Notes under the pieces: model-generated
What the model was told of the DNA's origin: nothing
Databases searched by the model: none
Seen by the model: only the letters and a program-made list of their open reading frames with translations
In this document: positions 17,123 through 25,708 of the stretch, piece by piece
Numbering within the stretch: position 1 is the first letter of the stretch
Layout: each line of letters opens with the position of its first letter
Made by a program: the position numbers and the translations under genes
Assembly (NCBI RefSeq): GCF_021272385.1
Contig: NZ_JAJSDZ010000010.1
Location: 1,488,001 to 1,552,000 of the forward strand
Direction of reading: 5' to 3'
DNA from: Vibrio salinus
GTDB taxonomy: Bacteria; Pseudomonadota; Gammaproteobacteria; Enterobacterales; Vibrionaceae
Length of the DNA stretch: 64,000 nt

Positions 17123-17802
17123 TAAATGCATTTTTTATTGCGGGTACGGATACTGATGTCGGTAAGACCGTTGCGTCGAAAGCGATATTGCAGGCCTTAT
17201 CTGCGAAAGGTATAAGCACTCTGGGATATAAACCCATTGCGGCCGGGTGTGAAGAAACACCTGAAGGACGCCGCAATTCCGATGCGCTACACCTGATGAA
17301 AGCGGCAAGCAGTGAAGCAGATTATAATGATGTAAATCCATATACTCTTTTGTTGCCTACGTCTCCTCATATTGCAGCAAAACATGAAAATGTCACAATA
17401 GAATTTGATGTCCTCAGCGAAAAACTGGCAAAGCATAAAGCGAATGCCGACAGCGTCTTAGTGGAAGGCGCTGGAGGCTGGCGTGTGCCGGTTTCCGATG
17501 ATAATTATCTATCAAGCTGGGTTAAAAAAGAACAGTTACCGGTTGTTCTTGTTGTCGGAATTCAATTAGGTTGTCTAAACCATGCCAAACTGACCGCTGA
17601 AGCCATCCGCGCTGATGGGTTGAATATTGTTGGCTGGGTTGCAAACCGGATTAATCCGGGAACCGAACATTACGCGGAAATTATTGAGCTGCTTGAAAAA
17701 GAAATTGATGCGCCTAAGCTCGGGGAAATTCCATATGTGCCAAGCGCAAAGCGTAGTGAACTTGGAAAATATATTAATGTAGAACCACTTATGTCTGCAT
17801 AA
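17119..17802 (+). CDS. bioD: Dethiobiotin synthetase
   Basis: This ATP-dependent carboxylase closes the ureido ring of dethiobiotin. It is 227 residues. P-loop GTDTDVGKTVAS is at residues 9-20, YKPIAAGCE carries the active-site lysine, and VEGAGGWRVPVS and VGIQLGCLNHAKLTAEAI are typical. The start is the ATG at 17119, coupled to bioC by a four-base overlap. It closes the bioBFCD operon and is followed by a terminator hairpin. Confidence 0.95.
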   Translation: MINAFFIAGTDTDVGKTVASKAILQALSAKGISTLGYKPIAAGCEETPEGRRNSDALHLMKAASSEADYNDVNPYTLLLPTSPHIAAKHENVTIEFDVLSEKLAKHKANADSVLVEGAGGWRVPVSDDNYLSSWVKKEQLPVVLVVGIQLGCLNHAKLTAEAIRADGLNIVGWVANRINPGTEHYAEIIELLEKEIDAPKLGEIPYVPSAKRSELGKYINVEPLMSA

Positions 17803-17809
17803 TAATTCA

Positions 17810-17846
17810 AAATCAGAAGGTTAATTTGCGCCTTCTGATTTATTTT
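17810..17846 (+). terminator. Rho-independent terminator of bioBFCD
   Basis: A perfect 11-bp stem (AAATCAGAAGG / CCTTCTGATTT) over a 10-base loop is followed by ATTTTAT. Confidence 0.75.
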
Positions 17847-18170
17847 ATGTAAATCCATTCTTAAATTCTTTTCTGACTGATACATTATCATCCTGTCTTT
17901 TTTATTATTTACCCGTGTACTTTATTAATTACGTTATTTTTCTGTTGCAGAATATACAATTATTTACATAATCATCTAATTTCTTTTCATTTAGTAGTTA
18001 TATTTTCAAAACTTGCCGGTATCTGTCTGAAACAACAATATTTTATATTGTGTTGCTTTTTTTAGAACAATTTGTTGGCTTTATAGCATTAGTTATCTTA
18101 TTTCCTCTGTGATTAAATCAAAAGGCTTCATATTTTTATGGAATATTTAATTACTAAAAGGAAATTAGCG
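17847..18170. other. AT-rich spacer upstream of the DUF3100 gene
   Basis: About 320 bases with strongly AT-rich composition. It presumably carries the promoter of the membrane-protein/amidohydrolase cluster. I see no operator repeat, RNA structure or coding frame worth calling. Confidence 0.4.
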
Positions 18171-19007
18171 ATGAGCAGTCTAAAAGGCCAGTCTGGTAAC
18201 TGGCTACTTCACCTTGTGGTGATTATTATTTCGGTCATTGCCGAGTTGATCGGAATAATAAAAGTCCCCCTTGGCAGCAGCAGTGTTGTATTACTCCCTC
18301 TTTTTTATGCCTTTATTATGGGTTTACTTTTAAACCCGAATGTTATCAGCAAAGCTAAATGTATTTTAACGCCTGAAAAGGCAGCGAAAGCCACACCGAT
18401 TATTATTATTTCAGTTTTCCCTTTTCTGGCAAAATTCGGAACATTGATTGGTCCTTCTCTGAATAAAATTTTAGAAATAGGTCCGGCGATGATTCTGCAG
18501 GAAGCCGGTAACTTAGGAACCATATTAATAGCGATGCCGGTTGCGATATTAGTACTGAAAATGGGCCGGGAATCCATCGGTGCTTGTTTCTCCATTGCCC
18601 GTGAACCCAACATTGCGCTTATTTCTGACAAATATGGCCTGAAAAGTCAGGAAGGTATCGGTGTGATGGGTGTTTATGTTATGGGAACCATGTTCGGAAC
18701 GCTGTATTTTGCGATTTTAGCTTCTTTGCTTGCATCCACCGGATGGTTTGACCCACGTGCACTTGCAATGGCATGCGGTGTCGGTAGTGGCAGTATGACA
18801 GCGGCATGTTCGGCGTCATTAGGCGAATCAATCCCGGCAATGAAGGATGAAATTCTTGCTCTGGCCGGTGCCAGTAATCTGTTGACCAATGCGACCGGTC
18901 TTTTTGTCGGATTGTTTATTGCGTTGCCTTTAACTGAAAAATTGTATGGTCTGCTAACCCGCAAAGGAAATGAAACTGTGACAAAAGGGAGTGATTTAAA
19001 TGTCTGA
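18171..19007 (+). CDS. DUF3100 family integral membrane protein
   Basis: This hydrophobic protein of 278 residues with about eight to ten membrane spans resembles the DUF3100 family. Conserved-looking stretches are PLGSSSVVLLPLFYA, FGTLIGPSLNKIL, ALISDKYGLKSQEG and ACGVGSGSMTAACSASLGE. The glycine/serine-rich last motif looks like a substrate path in a transporter. The start ATG 18171 follows AAGGAAA by eight bases; the upstream in-frame ATG at 18138 has none. The gene overlaps the next one by eight bases, and an M20 amidohydrolase and a LysR regulator follow. My inference is that the two membrane proteins form a carrier for the amidohydrolase substrate. Confidence 0.7.
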   Translation: MSSLKGQSGNWLLHLVVIIISVIAELIGIIKVPLGSSSVVLLPLFYAFIMGLLLNPNVISKAKCILTPEKAAKATPIIIISVFPFLAKFGTLIGPSLNKILEIGPAMILQEAGNLGTILIAMPVAILVLKMGRESIGACFSIAREPNIALISDKYGLKSQEGIGVMGVYVMGTMFGTLYFAILASLLASTGWFDPRALAMACGVGSGSMTAACSASLGESIPAMKDEILALAGASNLLTNATGLFVGLFIALPLTEKLYGLLTRKGNETVTKGSDLNV

Positions 19008-19470
19008 TACAGCAGCAGAAAAAAATGTAAATTCGAATATTAACCTGATTGATCATGCGATTGTTTTAGTCATTGTCTGTGCAATTGCTCTGATCAGTAA
19101 CTGGACTGGTTCTGGCGTTACACCATTATCGGCACTTCCCGGTATGGCTATTATTTTTGCGATGGTGATGGCCGGCCTCTGGCTTGCGAAAGTGATGCCA
19201 TTTTATTTACCTTCGGTTGCCTGGTTATCTTTGATCAGCGTACTGCTTACGATTCCGGCATCACCGGTGTCTGAGGTCATACTGAATCACGTCAAAGAGA
19301 TTAATTTTTTAAGTTTAGTCAGTCCGGTACTTGCTTATGCCGGTTTAGCGATTACTAAGCAGGAAGTCAAAACCTTTAAATCCGCTGGTGGAAAAATTGT
19401 TCTGATTGCGATTTTAGTCTTTACCGGTACTTATTTAGGTTCCGTCATTGTTGCAGATTTACTGCTTTAA
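19000..19470 (+). CDS. Small membrane protein, partner of the DUF3100 protein
   Basis: A 156-residue protein with a short soluble N-terminus rich in asparagine and lysine and about four hydrophobic segments. I do not recognise a named family with certainty. The overlap with the DUF3100 gene and the position before the amidohydrolase gene suggest a two-component carrier. ATTAAG-type sequence before the start is weak, so translational coupling to the upstream gene is likely. Confidence 0.65.
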   Translation: MSDTAAEKNVNSNINLIDHAIVLVIVCAIALISNWTGSGVTPLSALPGMAIIFAMVMAGLWLAKVMPFYLPSVAWLSLISVLLTIPASPVSEVILNHVKEINFLSLVSPVLAYAGLAITKQEVKTFKSAGGKIVLIAILVFTGTYLGSVIVADLLL

Positions 19471-19525
19471 ACGGTCCCGGAGAACATCGGGTTGCTAATG
19501 AATCAGATAAAATAGATATAAGTTT

Positions 19526-20698
19526 ATGACAGAATACATTAAACCTTATTCAGAAGAGCATCACCAGCTTGTGACGTGGAGACGGGATCTCCACGCACAT
19601 CCTGAAACGGCTTACGAAGAGTTCAGAACATCAGATATCATTGCAGAGAAACTGACAGCGCTTGGGCTGGATGTGTACCGCGGTCTGGGTAAAACCGGAA
19701 TTGTGGCAACATTGCATGGCAGACTAGGCGACGGAAAAACCATCGGGTTAAGGGCCGATATGGATGCACTGAATCTGGATGAGCAAAATACTTTTGCTCA
19801 TTGCTCGAAACATCAGGGGAAAATGCACGCCTGTGGGCATGACGGACATACAACGATGCTGCTTGGTGCCGCGGTTGTATTGGCTGAAAATCCGGACTTT
19901 AAAGGAACGGTCCACTTCATTTTTCAACCGGCGGAAGAGAATGAAGCAGGTGCCCGATCCATGATAGAAGATGGTCTGTTTGAAAAATTCCCGATGTCAG
20001 AAGTTTACGGTCTTCATAACTGGCCCGGATTGCCGGCAGGGCAGGCCGGTGTCCATGAAGGGGCAGTAATGGCGGCGTTTGACACTTTTGATATCACAAT
20101 CAAAGGTATTGGCGGACATGGTGCCATGCCGGATAAAACCGCCGATCCTATTTATACTGCGACTCAGGTTGTCAGTGCGCTTCAGGGAATCATCAGCCGT
20201 AATCTGGACCCGCAAAAGTCGGGTGTCATTAGTGTTACCCAGATAAATGGCGGTTATACCTATAATGTTATTCCGGAAGAAGTGACTCTGAAGGGAACGA
20301 CCCGTTCTTTTTCTCCTGACGTCCGTGATCTGATCGAATCCAGAATGAAAGACGTCGTGACCGGTATTGCTGCTGCGCAGGGTTGTCAGGCCGAGATACT
20401 TTATTCCCGGCGCTACCCTGCTACTATAAATACAGTGGAGGCTGCGAAAAAGTGTTATGCCGTTTTGGAAAAGATGCCGGAAATTGAGCAGGTTCATCTG
20501 AACCCGCCGGCGAGTATGGGCGGAGAAGATTTTGCCTTTATGCTCGAAAAATGTCCGGGCGCATACATCTGGCTTGGAAACGGAAGTCAGGTACATTCGC
20601 ATGATCTGCACAGTGCAAATTACGATTTTAACGACGATGTTTTACCCATTGGTGCGAATTTCTGGATCCGGATGGTAGAACAGTTACTCTCAGAATAA
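19526..20698 (+). CDS. M20 family metallo-amidohydrolase (HipO/aminoacylase type)
   Basis: A cytoplasmic 390-residue metal-dependent hydrolase that probably removes an acyl group from an N-acyl amino acid or related amide. The metal-binding motifs of family M20D are visible: GLRADMDALNL, MHACGHDGHTTMLLGAA and FIFQPAEENEAGA. GLHNWPGLPAGQ and the dimerisation stretch ITIKGIGGHGAMPDKT, with its conserved histidine, follow, and the last ligand is in PASMGGEDFAFML. No signal peptide is present. The gene lies 55 bases after the small membrane protein and just upstream of a LysR gene, so substrate import, cleavage and control appear linked. The substrate is not known. Confidence 0.88.
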   Translation: MTEYIKPYSEEHHQLVTWRRDLHAHPETAYEEFRTSDIIAEKLTALGLDVYRGLGKTGIVATLHGRLGDGKTIGLRADMDALNLDEQNTFAHCSKHQGKMHACGHDGHTTMLLGAAVVLAENPDFKGTVHFIFQPAEENEAGARSMIEDGLFEKFPMSEVYGLHNWPGLPAGQAGVHEGAVMAAFDTFDITIKGIGGHGAMPDKTADPIYTATQVVSALQGIISRNLDPQKSGVISVTQINGGYTYNVIPEEVTLKGTTRSFSPDVRDLIESRMKDVVTGIAAAQGCQAEILYSRRYPATINTVEAAKKCYAVLEKMPEIEQVHLNPPASMGGEDFAFMLEKCPGAYIWLGNGSQVHSHDLHSANYDFNDDVLPIGANFWIRMVEQLLSE

Positions 20699-20719
20699 CC
20701 CGGCTCCGGTAAGGAAAAC

Positions 20720-21628
20720 ATGGACGACAGGGCATTAAGATATTTTGAAGTTGTGGCAAAAACGGGTAGTATTCGTGCGGCCTCGGAGATTCTGCACGTA
20801 TCACCTTCGGCGATCAGCCGGAAAGTTTCCCAGCTTGAAGATCAGCTTAATACCCGTCTGATGGATCGCCTTGGCCGCGGAGTCAATCTGACGGAAGCCG
20901 GTATTCGCCTGGCGGAGTACATTCAGGATATTAACCAGAGAAAAAATGATCTTATCTCGGAGTTGTCTGAGATTGAACATTTGAAATCCGGCACACTCCG
21001 CATATCAACCGGGGGTGGGTTTATCCCGGATCTCGTCAATAATGCGATTACCGGCTTTTCCCGTAATCATCCCGGCGTAAAGCTGGTTCTGAATGTTGGC
21101 GGCGGGGATGATGTGGTTGAAAGCATCAAAAACGAGGAGTCGGATATCGGGCTGTTACTGAATGCCCCACAGGACCCCAAAATTGATGTTCTCTATTCCT
21201 GCTCGTTTCAGGAACTGAGCCTGTTGGTTCCCAGAGACAGCAAATGGGCGCAACTGGACATATGCTCGCCTTCCGAATTATCCGAGATTCCTTTGGCATT
21301 ATTGAATGAGTCGTTCAGCATCCGGCAGGCAACCAATCTATACGAAGCCCGTCAGGAAATCCGTCTGAACGATTTACTGATATGTAATTCATTTGAGGCA
21401 TTGAAGAATTATGTCGAAGCCGGGTTAGGCGGAACCCTACTGCCCAAGGTCTGTGTCACGAAAGAGCTGGAAAACCAATCGCTTGTGGCTATCGATATTG
21501 AAGGCATGTACACGCTTGATACGTCTTTAGATTTGATTTTGCGCAAAGGTCGTGTCCGGAGCGCACCGATCAAAAAGATGAAAGACTACATTATCAACTG
21601 CATGGATGCCTTCAATGCCAATAGCTGA
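20720..21628 (+). CDS. LysR-family transcriptional regulator (amidohydrolase cluster)
   Basis: A 302-residue LysR regulator with an N-terminal winged helix (LRYFEVVAKTGSIRAASEIL, SPSAISRKVSQLEDQL) and a C-terminal effector-binding domain starting near residue 90. It lies 21 bases downstream of the M20 amidohydrolase gene on the same strand. It probably belongs to that operon and may regulate it in response to an acylated amino acid; this is inference from position. The length is normal. Confidence 0.85.
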   Translation: MDDRALRYFEVVAKTGSIRAASEILHVSPSAISRKVSQLEDQLNTRLMDRLGRGVNLTEAGIRLAEYIQDINQRKNDLISELSEIEHLKSGTLRISTGGGFIPDLVNNAITGFSRNHPGVKLVLNVGGGDDVVESIKNEESDIGLLLNAPQDPKIDVLYSCSFQELSLLVPRDSKWAQLDICSPSELSEIPLALLNESFSIRQATNLYEARQEIRLNDLLICNSFEALKNYVEAGLGGTLLPKVCVTKELENQSLVAIDIEGMYTLDTSLDLILRKGRVRSAPIKKMKDYIINCMDAFNANS

Positions 21629-21645
21629 TTCACTCAGTGGACGGG

Positions 21646-22011
21646 TTATTTATCAGTAAAAATCCGGATCCGGTGTCCGTCCGGGTCTGAGGCAACAATG
21701 GTCAGTCCAAAGACTAATTTGGTTGGTGTTTGCAAAAACGTTACCCCTTTCTTTTCCCAGACTTTATATAACTGATGAAGGCTGTCGGTATTTTCGGTAG
21801 TGAAAGAGATCTCCATTCCTCCTCCTGTTATATCTGCTTCCAGTGAAACGTGGCAGCGTTGTTTTAGTGCCATGTTTATACCTGAAGGTAAGGAAAAAGA
21901 GACGAAGGTTGGCGATAAAACGGTGCATTGACAGTCAAAGATGTCTTCGTAAAACGCTTTGCTGGTTTCAATGTTGTCAACATAAAGAACGATGGAATCA
22001 AACTGAATCAT
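21646..22011 (-). CDS. VOC (glyoxalase/bleomycin resistance) superfamily protein
   Basis: A small 121-residue protein with the paired beta-alpha-beta-beta-beta layout of the vicinal oxygen chelate superfamily. FDSIVLYVDNIETSKAFYEDIF is the first module (split here as two shorter matches, VLYVDNIETSKAFYED). SDPDGHRIRIF is the typical end of the second. It could be a lyase, dioxygenase or binding protein; the substrate is not predictable. I chose the ATG at 22009-22011 because AGGAG lies seven bases upstream; a longer frame to 22056 lacks that. Confidence 0.75.
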   Translation of the reverse strand: MIQFDSIVLYVDNIETSKAFYEDIFDCQCTVLSPTFVSFSLPSGINMALKQRCHVSLEADITGGGMEISFTTENTDSLHQLYKVWEKKGVTFLQTPTKLVFGLTIVASDPDGHRIRIFTDK

Positions 22012-22133
22012 AAACACTCCTGTGAAATAATGGTATAACCTGATAACGGAGGACACTATACGGTTTGGTAATGACAGTTTTTGTCAGTAGTGTGCTCCGT
22101 AGATGTGCTTATGCCTTTGTTGAGTTATGTTGG

Positions 22134-22928
22134 TTATATAAACCAACCGACAGGTACATGTTCATAAATGAGTTTGGTTGTCATGATCAGAGTGACCGTA
22201 ATAAAAACCGGACGGACAAGACGGGTGCCATAGGAAAGCACAAACCGGCTTCCGATCACCGAGCCGATAATTTGCCCGATACCCATTATCAGCCCTAACT
22301 GGTAATCAACCTGACCCAGAAAAACAAACAGGATCAGGGAAATAAAGTTGCCGGTCAGGTTCAGCGGCTTGGTTGCCATGGTGGCCTGTTTGATGGTATA
22401 GCCGAGTAAAGTAACAAAGGCCAGCATCCAGAAAGAACCGGTTCCCGGTCCGAAAAAACCGTTATAAAAACCGATAAGCAGGCCACACAGCATCATAAAA
22501 TGCGTGGTACTTATTTTGGGTTCGGAGGCTTCGGTTGCTTTGAGTTTTCCGGACAGAACGGAATACAGGGTAATAGCAACCATTAATACCGGAAGCAGGG
22601 TTTCCAGAGCTTCCTTATCAATCAGGCTGACGGCCAGTGCACCGCAGACAGCTCCGGTTGATGTGCATATTAAACCTGAAATGATGCCTTTTACTGGAAG
22701 TTGCCGGCTGGATATGTACATAAAAGAGGTCGTCAGCTCACCAATGACAGCCTGAAGCCGGTTTGTCCCCAGAACGGACATCGGGGGAAGACCGGTTAGC
22801 AGAAGGGCAGGAACGGTGATCAATCCACCACCGCCTGCGATGGCGTCAACAATACCGGCAATGATGGCAATACCAAATAAAAAAACGTAAACCCAATCCG
22901 TGATGTGAAGAATGACTGCGCTTTCCAT
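22134..22928 (-). CDS. TauE/SafE family sulfite/organosulfonate exporter-like protein
   Basis: A 264-residue membrane protein of the TauE/SafE (TSUP) family, whose members export sulfite or sulfonates. Typical features are the early glycine cluster AGIVDAIAGGGGLITVPALL, GTNRLQA (family motif GTN) and the second-half equivalent NGFFGPGTGSFW with TKPLNLTGN. About eight membrane spans are expected. The start at 22926-22928 follows AAGGAG by seven bases. It diverges from a LysR gene, a common arrangement in which the regulator controls the exporter. Confidence 0.85.
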   Translation of the reverse strand: MESAVILHITDWVYVFLFGIAIIAGIVDAIAGGGGLITVPALLLTGLPPMSVLGTNRLQAVIGELTTSFMYISSRQLPVKGIISGLICTSTGAVCGALAVSLIDKEALETLLPVLMVAITLYSVLSGKLKATEASEPKISTTHFMMLCGLLIGFYNGFFGPGTGSFWMLAFVTLLGYTIKQATMATKPLNLTGNFISLILFVFLGQVDYQLGLIMGIGQIIGSVIGSRFVLSYGTRLVRPVFITVTLIMTTKLIYEHVPVGWFI

Positions 22929-23032
22929 AGTGCTCCTTATTTTTTGAACTGTACTGAACGCTATTATTTGTATCATTGAACAACATGTAGTTAAATTAAC
23001 GAATGCTTATTCAATCATTAAGGGTAAACTTA

Positions 23033-23935
23033 ATGATATCGTCACAGGATCTTGAGTTTTTCACTACCATTGCCGGTAGCCGTTCGCTGGCTGCGGCCGC
23101 CCGGAAATTAAATGTTACGCCTCCCAGTGTTTCACAACGTCTGCAGAATATTGAACGTAAGCTGGGTGTGAAACTGGTCGACAGAAGTGCCCGGTTAATT
23201 TCATTAACGGCGGAAGGTGAGGTACTGGCCGGTAAAGGTCAACAGTTATTGCAGGAGCTGGAACACCTGACGGAAGACGTTTCCGGAAAAACGTTAACGA
23301 TTTCCGGAGAAATCCGGTTGGTTTCCTCTCTCGGATTCGGAGAAAAACACATTGGTCCTTTAGCGGCTGAATTTCAGCGCCTGTACCCGAATACTACCAT
23401 CGAGCTGAATCTGTCGGATAACCCTAAGTGGTCGGTACATAACAGCCCTGATATTTTGTTTTACATTGGCTACTTACAGGATTCCGCACTGAAACGGATT
23501 GTGTTATCGAAAAACCGGCGTTTATTACTGGCTTCTCCGCAGTATCTTCAGTCGGCTCCGCCATTGCGTTCTCCTGGCGATTTAGAACATCACCGCTGCA
23601 TTGCGTTAAGAGAAAATGACGAGGATGCCACTATGTGGCGTTTAACGCACACAGAGACTCATGAGGTAACCAGCGTCAGAGTGAACCCGGTTTTATCGAG
23701 TAATGTCAGCCGGGTGACCAAAAACTGGAGCCGTGATGGTCAGGGTATTATTCAACGTTCAGAATGGGATGTGAAAGAAGAACTGGAAACGGGCAGGCTG
23801 GTCAGAGTATTGCCGGAATACCAGTTAGCGGAAGCCGACATTGTGGCGTTATTGTCTTCGGAGCGTTTTAACCGATCGAGGAAAGTGTCGGCTTTCCTCG
23901 ATTTTGTCCGGCAGCGTTTGCCGGATCGGTTATGA
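23033..23935 (+). CDS. LysR-family transcriptional regulator (divergent from TauE gene)
   Basis: A 300-residue LysR protein with an N-terminal helix-turn-helix (LEFFTTIAGSRSLAAAARKL, TPPSVSQRLQNIERKL) and a substrate-binding domain (EIRLVSSLGFGEKHIGPLAAEF). It is transcribed away from the TauE/SafE gene with about 100 bases between. The ATG at 23033 follows AAGGG by eight bases and gives the standard family start; an ATG at 23003 adds ten non-family residues. It is likely a local regulator of the exporter gene. Confidence 0.85.
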   Translation: MISSQDLEFFTTIAGSRSLAAAARKLNVTPPSVSQRLQNIERKLGVKLVDRSARLISLTAEGEVLAGKGQQLLQELEHLTEDVSGKTLTISGEIRLVSSLGFGEKHIGPLAAEFQRLYPNTTIELNLSDNPKWSVHNSPDILFYIGYLQDSALKRIVLSKNRRLLLASPQYLQSAPPLRSPGDLEHHRCIALRENDEDATMWRLTHTETHEVTSVRVNPVLSSNVSRVTKNWSRDGQGIIQRSEWDVKEELETGRLVRVLPEYQLAEADIVALLSSERFNRSRKVSAFLDFVRQRLPDRL

Positions 23936-23966
23936 CAAGGGTATTTACTCTATGACTATTTCAAGG

Positions 23967-24152
23967 TTAGGAACCAGATCCGTCAGGATCTGTTTTTGTC
24001 CTGAACCAGCGGTCAGAATTATAATCAATTAATGCTCTGACAGCAGGAGACAAATGCTTTCTGGGGGAGTATAGGGTATATATAATGAGATCGGCAGGCT
24101 TCCACTCAGAAATAACGGCAAGCAATCTACCATCTTCAGGTTTCCTGCCGCT
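23967..24152 (-). pseudogene. C-terminal remnant of a LysR-family regulator gene
   Basis: Minus-strand translation of this stretch (62 codons, stop at 23967-23969, in-frame stop just upstream at 24153-24155) gives the end of a LysR effector domain. EDGRLLAVISEWKPADL is followed by IIYTLYSPRKHLSPAVRALI. This matches the common LysR ending in which a tryptophan-proline segment leads to a Y-P/S-x-R-x-LSP-x-VRA-x-I-D motif. No helix-turn-helix part is left. It is a decayed gene fragment wedged between an intact LysR gene and the DsbA-like gene. Confidence 0.75.
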
Positions 24153-24189
24153 TTAAGTATTGGTGCTAAAATTCATATGGGAGAGATAA

Positions 24190-24810
24190 ATGGTCACTGT
24201 TCACTACTTTTATGATCCAATGTGCGGGTGGTGTTATGGTGCCACTCCTTTACTGGAAACAATCGCAGATAATAATAAGTTTAAACTCATCCTGCACCCA
24301 GGCGGAATGCTCCCTGAAAAAGCGATTGAGCCATCGTTTCGCCAGCATATTCTGGATAGTGACAGACGCATCAGTCAACTTACCGGGGCGCAATTTGGAC
24401 AATCCTATGTCGAACGTGTAACCGGTAATGATGATCTGATCCTGGATTCCTACCTTCCAACCCGGGCAATTCTGGTTGGAGAATCTTTAGGGTTGGAGCC
24501 GTTTATTATGTTAAAGGCGATACAAAAAGCTCATTATATTGACGGAAAACCAGTCAATGAACAGTCAACTTTGGAAGAGCTCGCAGTTCATTCGGGGCTA
24601 GACAAAATGTTATGGCGGGAAAAAATGCAAACAGAGGAAAACCCGGAAGACGCAGTAATTAATCATAGTCATCAACTGATGATGCAATTACAGGTGCAGG
24701 GTTATCCGACACTTTTCCTTGAGGACAAAGGACAACTGATCAGACTGCCTCATACGGAGTATTATGGCCGGGGAGAACAATGGCAAACTTTTTTGGAAAG
24801 TTTAATTTAA
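24190..24810 (+). CDS. DsbA-family thioredoxin-fold protein
   Basis: A 206-residue thioredoxin-fold protein with active-site CGWC at residues 12-15 (YDPMCGWCYGATPLL) and the conserved cis-proline loop QGYPTLFLE near the C-terminus, with a helical insertion between them. No signal peptide is present, so unlike DsbA it should act in the cytoplasm; cytoplasmic members are often called FrnE-like or DsbA-family oxidoreductases. GGGAGAG precedes the ATG. The LysR remnant beside it suggests a lost regulator-target pair. Confidence 0.85.
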   Translation: MVTVHYFYDPMCGWCYGATPLLETIADNNKFKLILHPGGMLPEKAIEPSFRQHILDSDRRISQLTGAQFGQSYVERVTGNDDLILDSYLPTRAILVGESLGLEPFIMLKAIQKAHYIDGKPVNEQSTLEELAVHSGLDKMLWREKMQTEENPEDAVINHSHQLMMQLQVQGYPTLFLEDKGQLIRLPHTEYYGRGEQWQTFLESLI

Positions 24811-24832
24811 CACTGCCTGTGTTAAATTTTTT
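24805..24832 (+). terminator. Rho-independent terminator overlapping the DsbA-like stop codon
   Basis: A 9-bp stem (ATTTAACAC / GTGTTAAAT) with loop TGCCT includes the stop codon of the upstream gene and runs into a T6 tract. Confidence 0.75.
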
Positions 24833-24946
24833 AGCCTTATCAGCTACCCCCATCCGTTGTCCGGTTTTTCAGCATCGGTAGTTTATTGCTCTAAAATGTT
24901 TCTGTCAGAGTAGGAAAATATATTGAAACCTTAGTCGGTTGTATTG

Positions 24947-25216
24947 CTAGGGTCTGTTGATCTTTGGTGATGGTTTTTGCAGCGAGTTGATGGTGATTTA
25001 GGCAAGGCGGGGCATGTGAAGTGTAGTCATCTACATGAGTCATGACCCAACGCTGAATAAATCACCATCAAACGCTGCCCGAAGGGTTCATCTGAACTGG
25101 CTTTGCTCTTTGTTGCAGGTCATTTGCTTAGAATGACTAAGCTACATGCCCTGCGCCGCGATCAAAACCCGTTCAGAGTGAACAAAAATCAACCATCAAA
25201 GGTCAACAGACCCTAG
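24947..25216. mobile_element. MITE-like element with terminal inverted repeats
   Basis: About 270 bases with no coding frame, bounded by imperfect inverted repeats. The left end is TAGGGTCTGTTGATCTTTGG and the right end read inwards is TAGGGTCTGTTGACCTTTGA; 20 of the first 22 positions agree. CTAG lies at both outer ends; as it is palindromic it may be part of the repeat or a short target duplication. Internal short repeats are present. It ends five bases from the stop of the next gene. It is probably a non-autonomous transposon derivative; the parent element is not identifiable from here. Confidence 0.75.
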
Positions 25217-25220
25217 GAGT

Positions 25221-25664
25221 TTACTTCCACACTTCCGGTTTTATGAACTGCTTGAGTTCCAATACCAATTTATCCAGTTGTTCGTAGTTGGTTAAATCAA
25301 TAGAACTTTCAGAAGTACGTAGTGAAAGTTTTGATACTTGACCGGATTTCAGCTTTTGTTTCACCTGAGTCACGTTCTCCCAAGGCAAAATACTGTATGT
25401 ATCTGGATTTTTTATCTTTAATCCTTCGTTTGTCACAATTATTGCATGGTTTAACGCGTATTTAATAAAGCGTTTTGACCCAACTAGATTTGCACCGACA
25501 GAAAGAATACCCGTTAAACCGAAAACAAAAGAAAAGCCAATCCAGTCGAATTCTTCGCCTTGTGTTAGTAGATAGCACACAATAGCAAAACCGGTTACAT
25601 ACAATGCTGTAAAATAGGGGCTTCTTTTCCGCTTATTAATCACACTTTGTTTTATTTTGTACAT
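25221..25664 (-). CDS. Hypothetical membrane protein, cassette-like gene
   Basis: A 147-residue protein of unknown function. A basic N-terminus precedes two hydrophobic segments (about residues 20-38 and 43-62). The cytoplasmic tail (NHAIIVTNEGLKIKNPDTYS, ILPWENVTQVKQ, LSLRTSESSIDL) resembles the PH-like domains of YcxB/YdbS-type proteins. The start at 25662-25664 follows AGGA by five bases. The gene runs in the same direction as the two attC-bearing cassette genes upstream, from which an IS110-type remnant separates it. The MITE begins directly behind its stop. It may be a third integron cassette whose attC was destroyed; that is inference. Confidence 0.6.
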   Translation of the reverse strand: MYKIKQSVINKRKRSPYFTALYVTGFAIVCYLLTQGEEFDWIGFSFVFGLTGILSVGANLVGSKRFIKYALNHAIIVTNEGLKIKNPDTYSILPWENVTQVKQKLKSGQVSKLSLRTSESSIDLTNYEQLDKLVLELKQFIKPEVWK

Positions 25665-25708
25665 GTCATTCCTAAAACTTATAACCGTCCGAATGGGCAC
25701 TAAAACGT

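Noticed and set aside
19997..20611. A 204-codon minus-strand frame opposite the M20 amidohydrolase
   Set aside because: The forward frame has all metal-binding motifs of M20. The reverse frame has no recognisable domain.
24947..25216. The 270-bp region considered as a structured RNA gene
   Set aside because: Terminal inverted repeats and lack of promoter or terminator signals fit a MITE-like element better.
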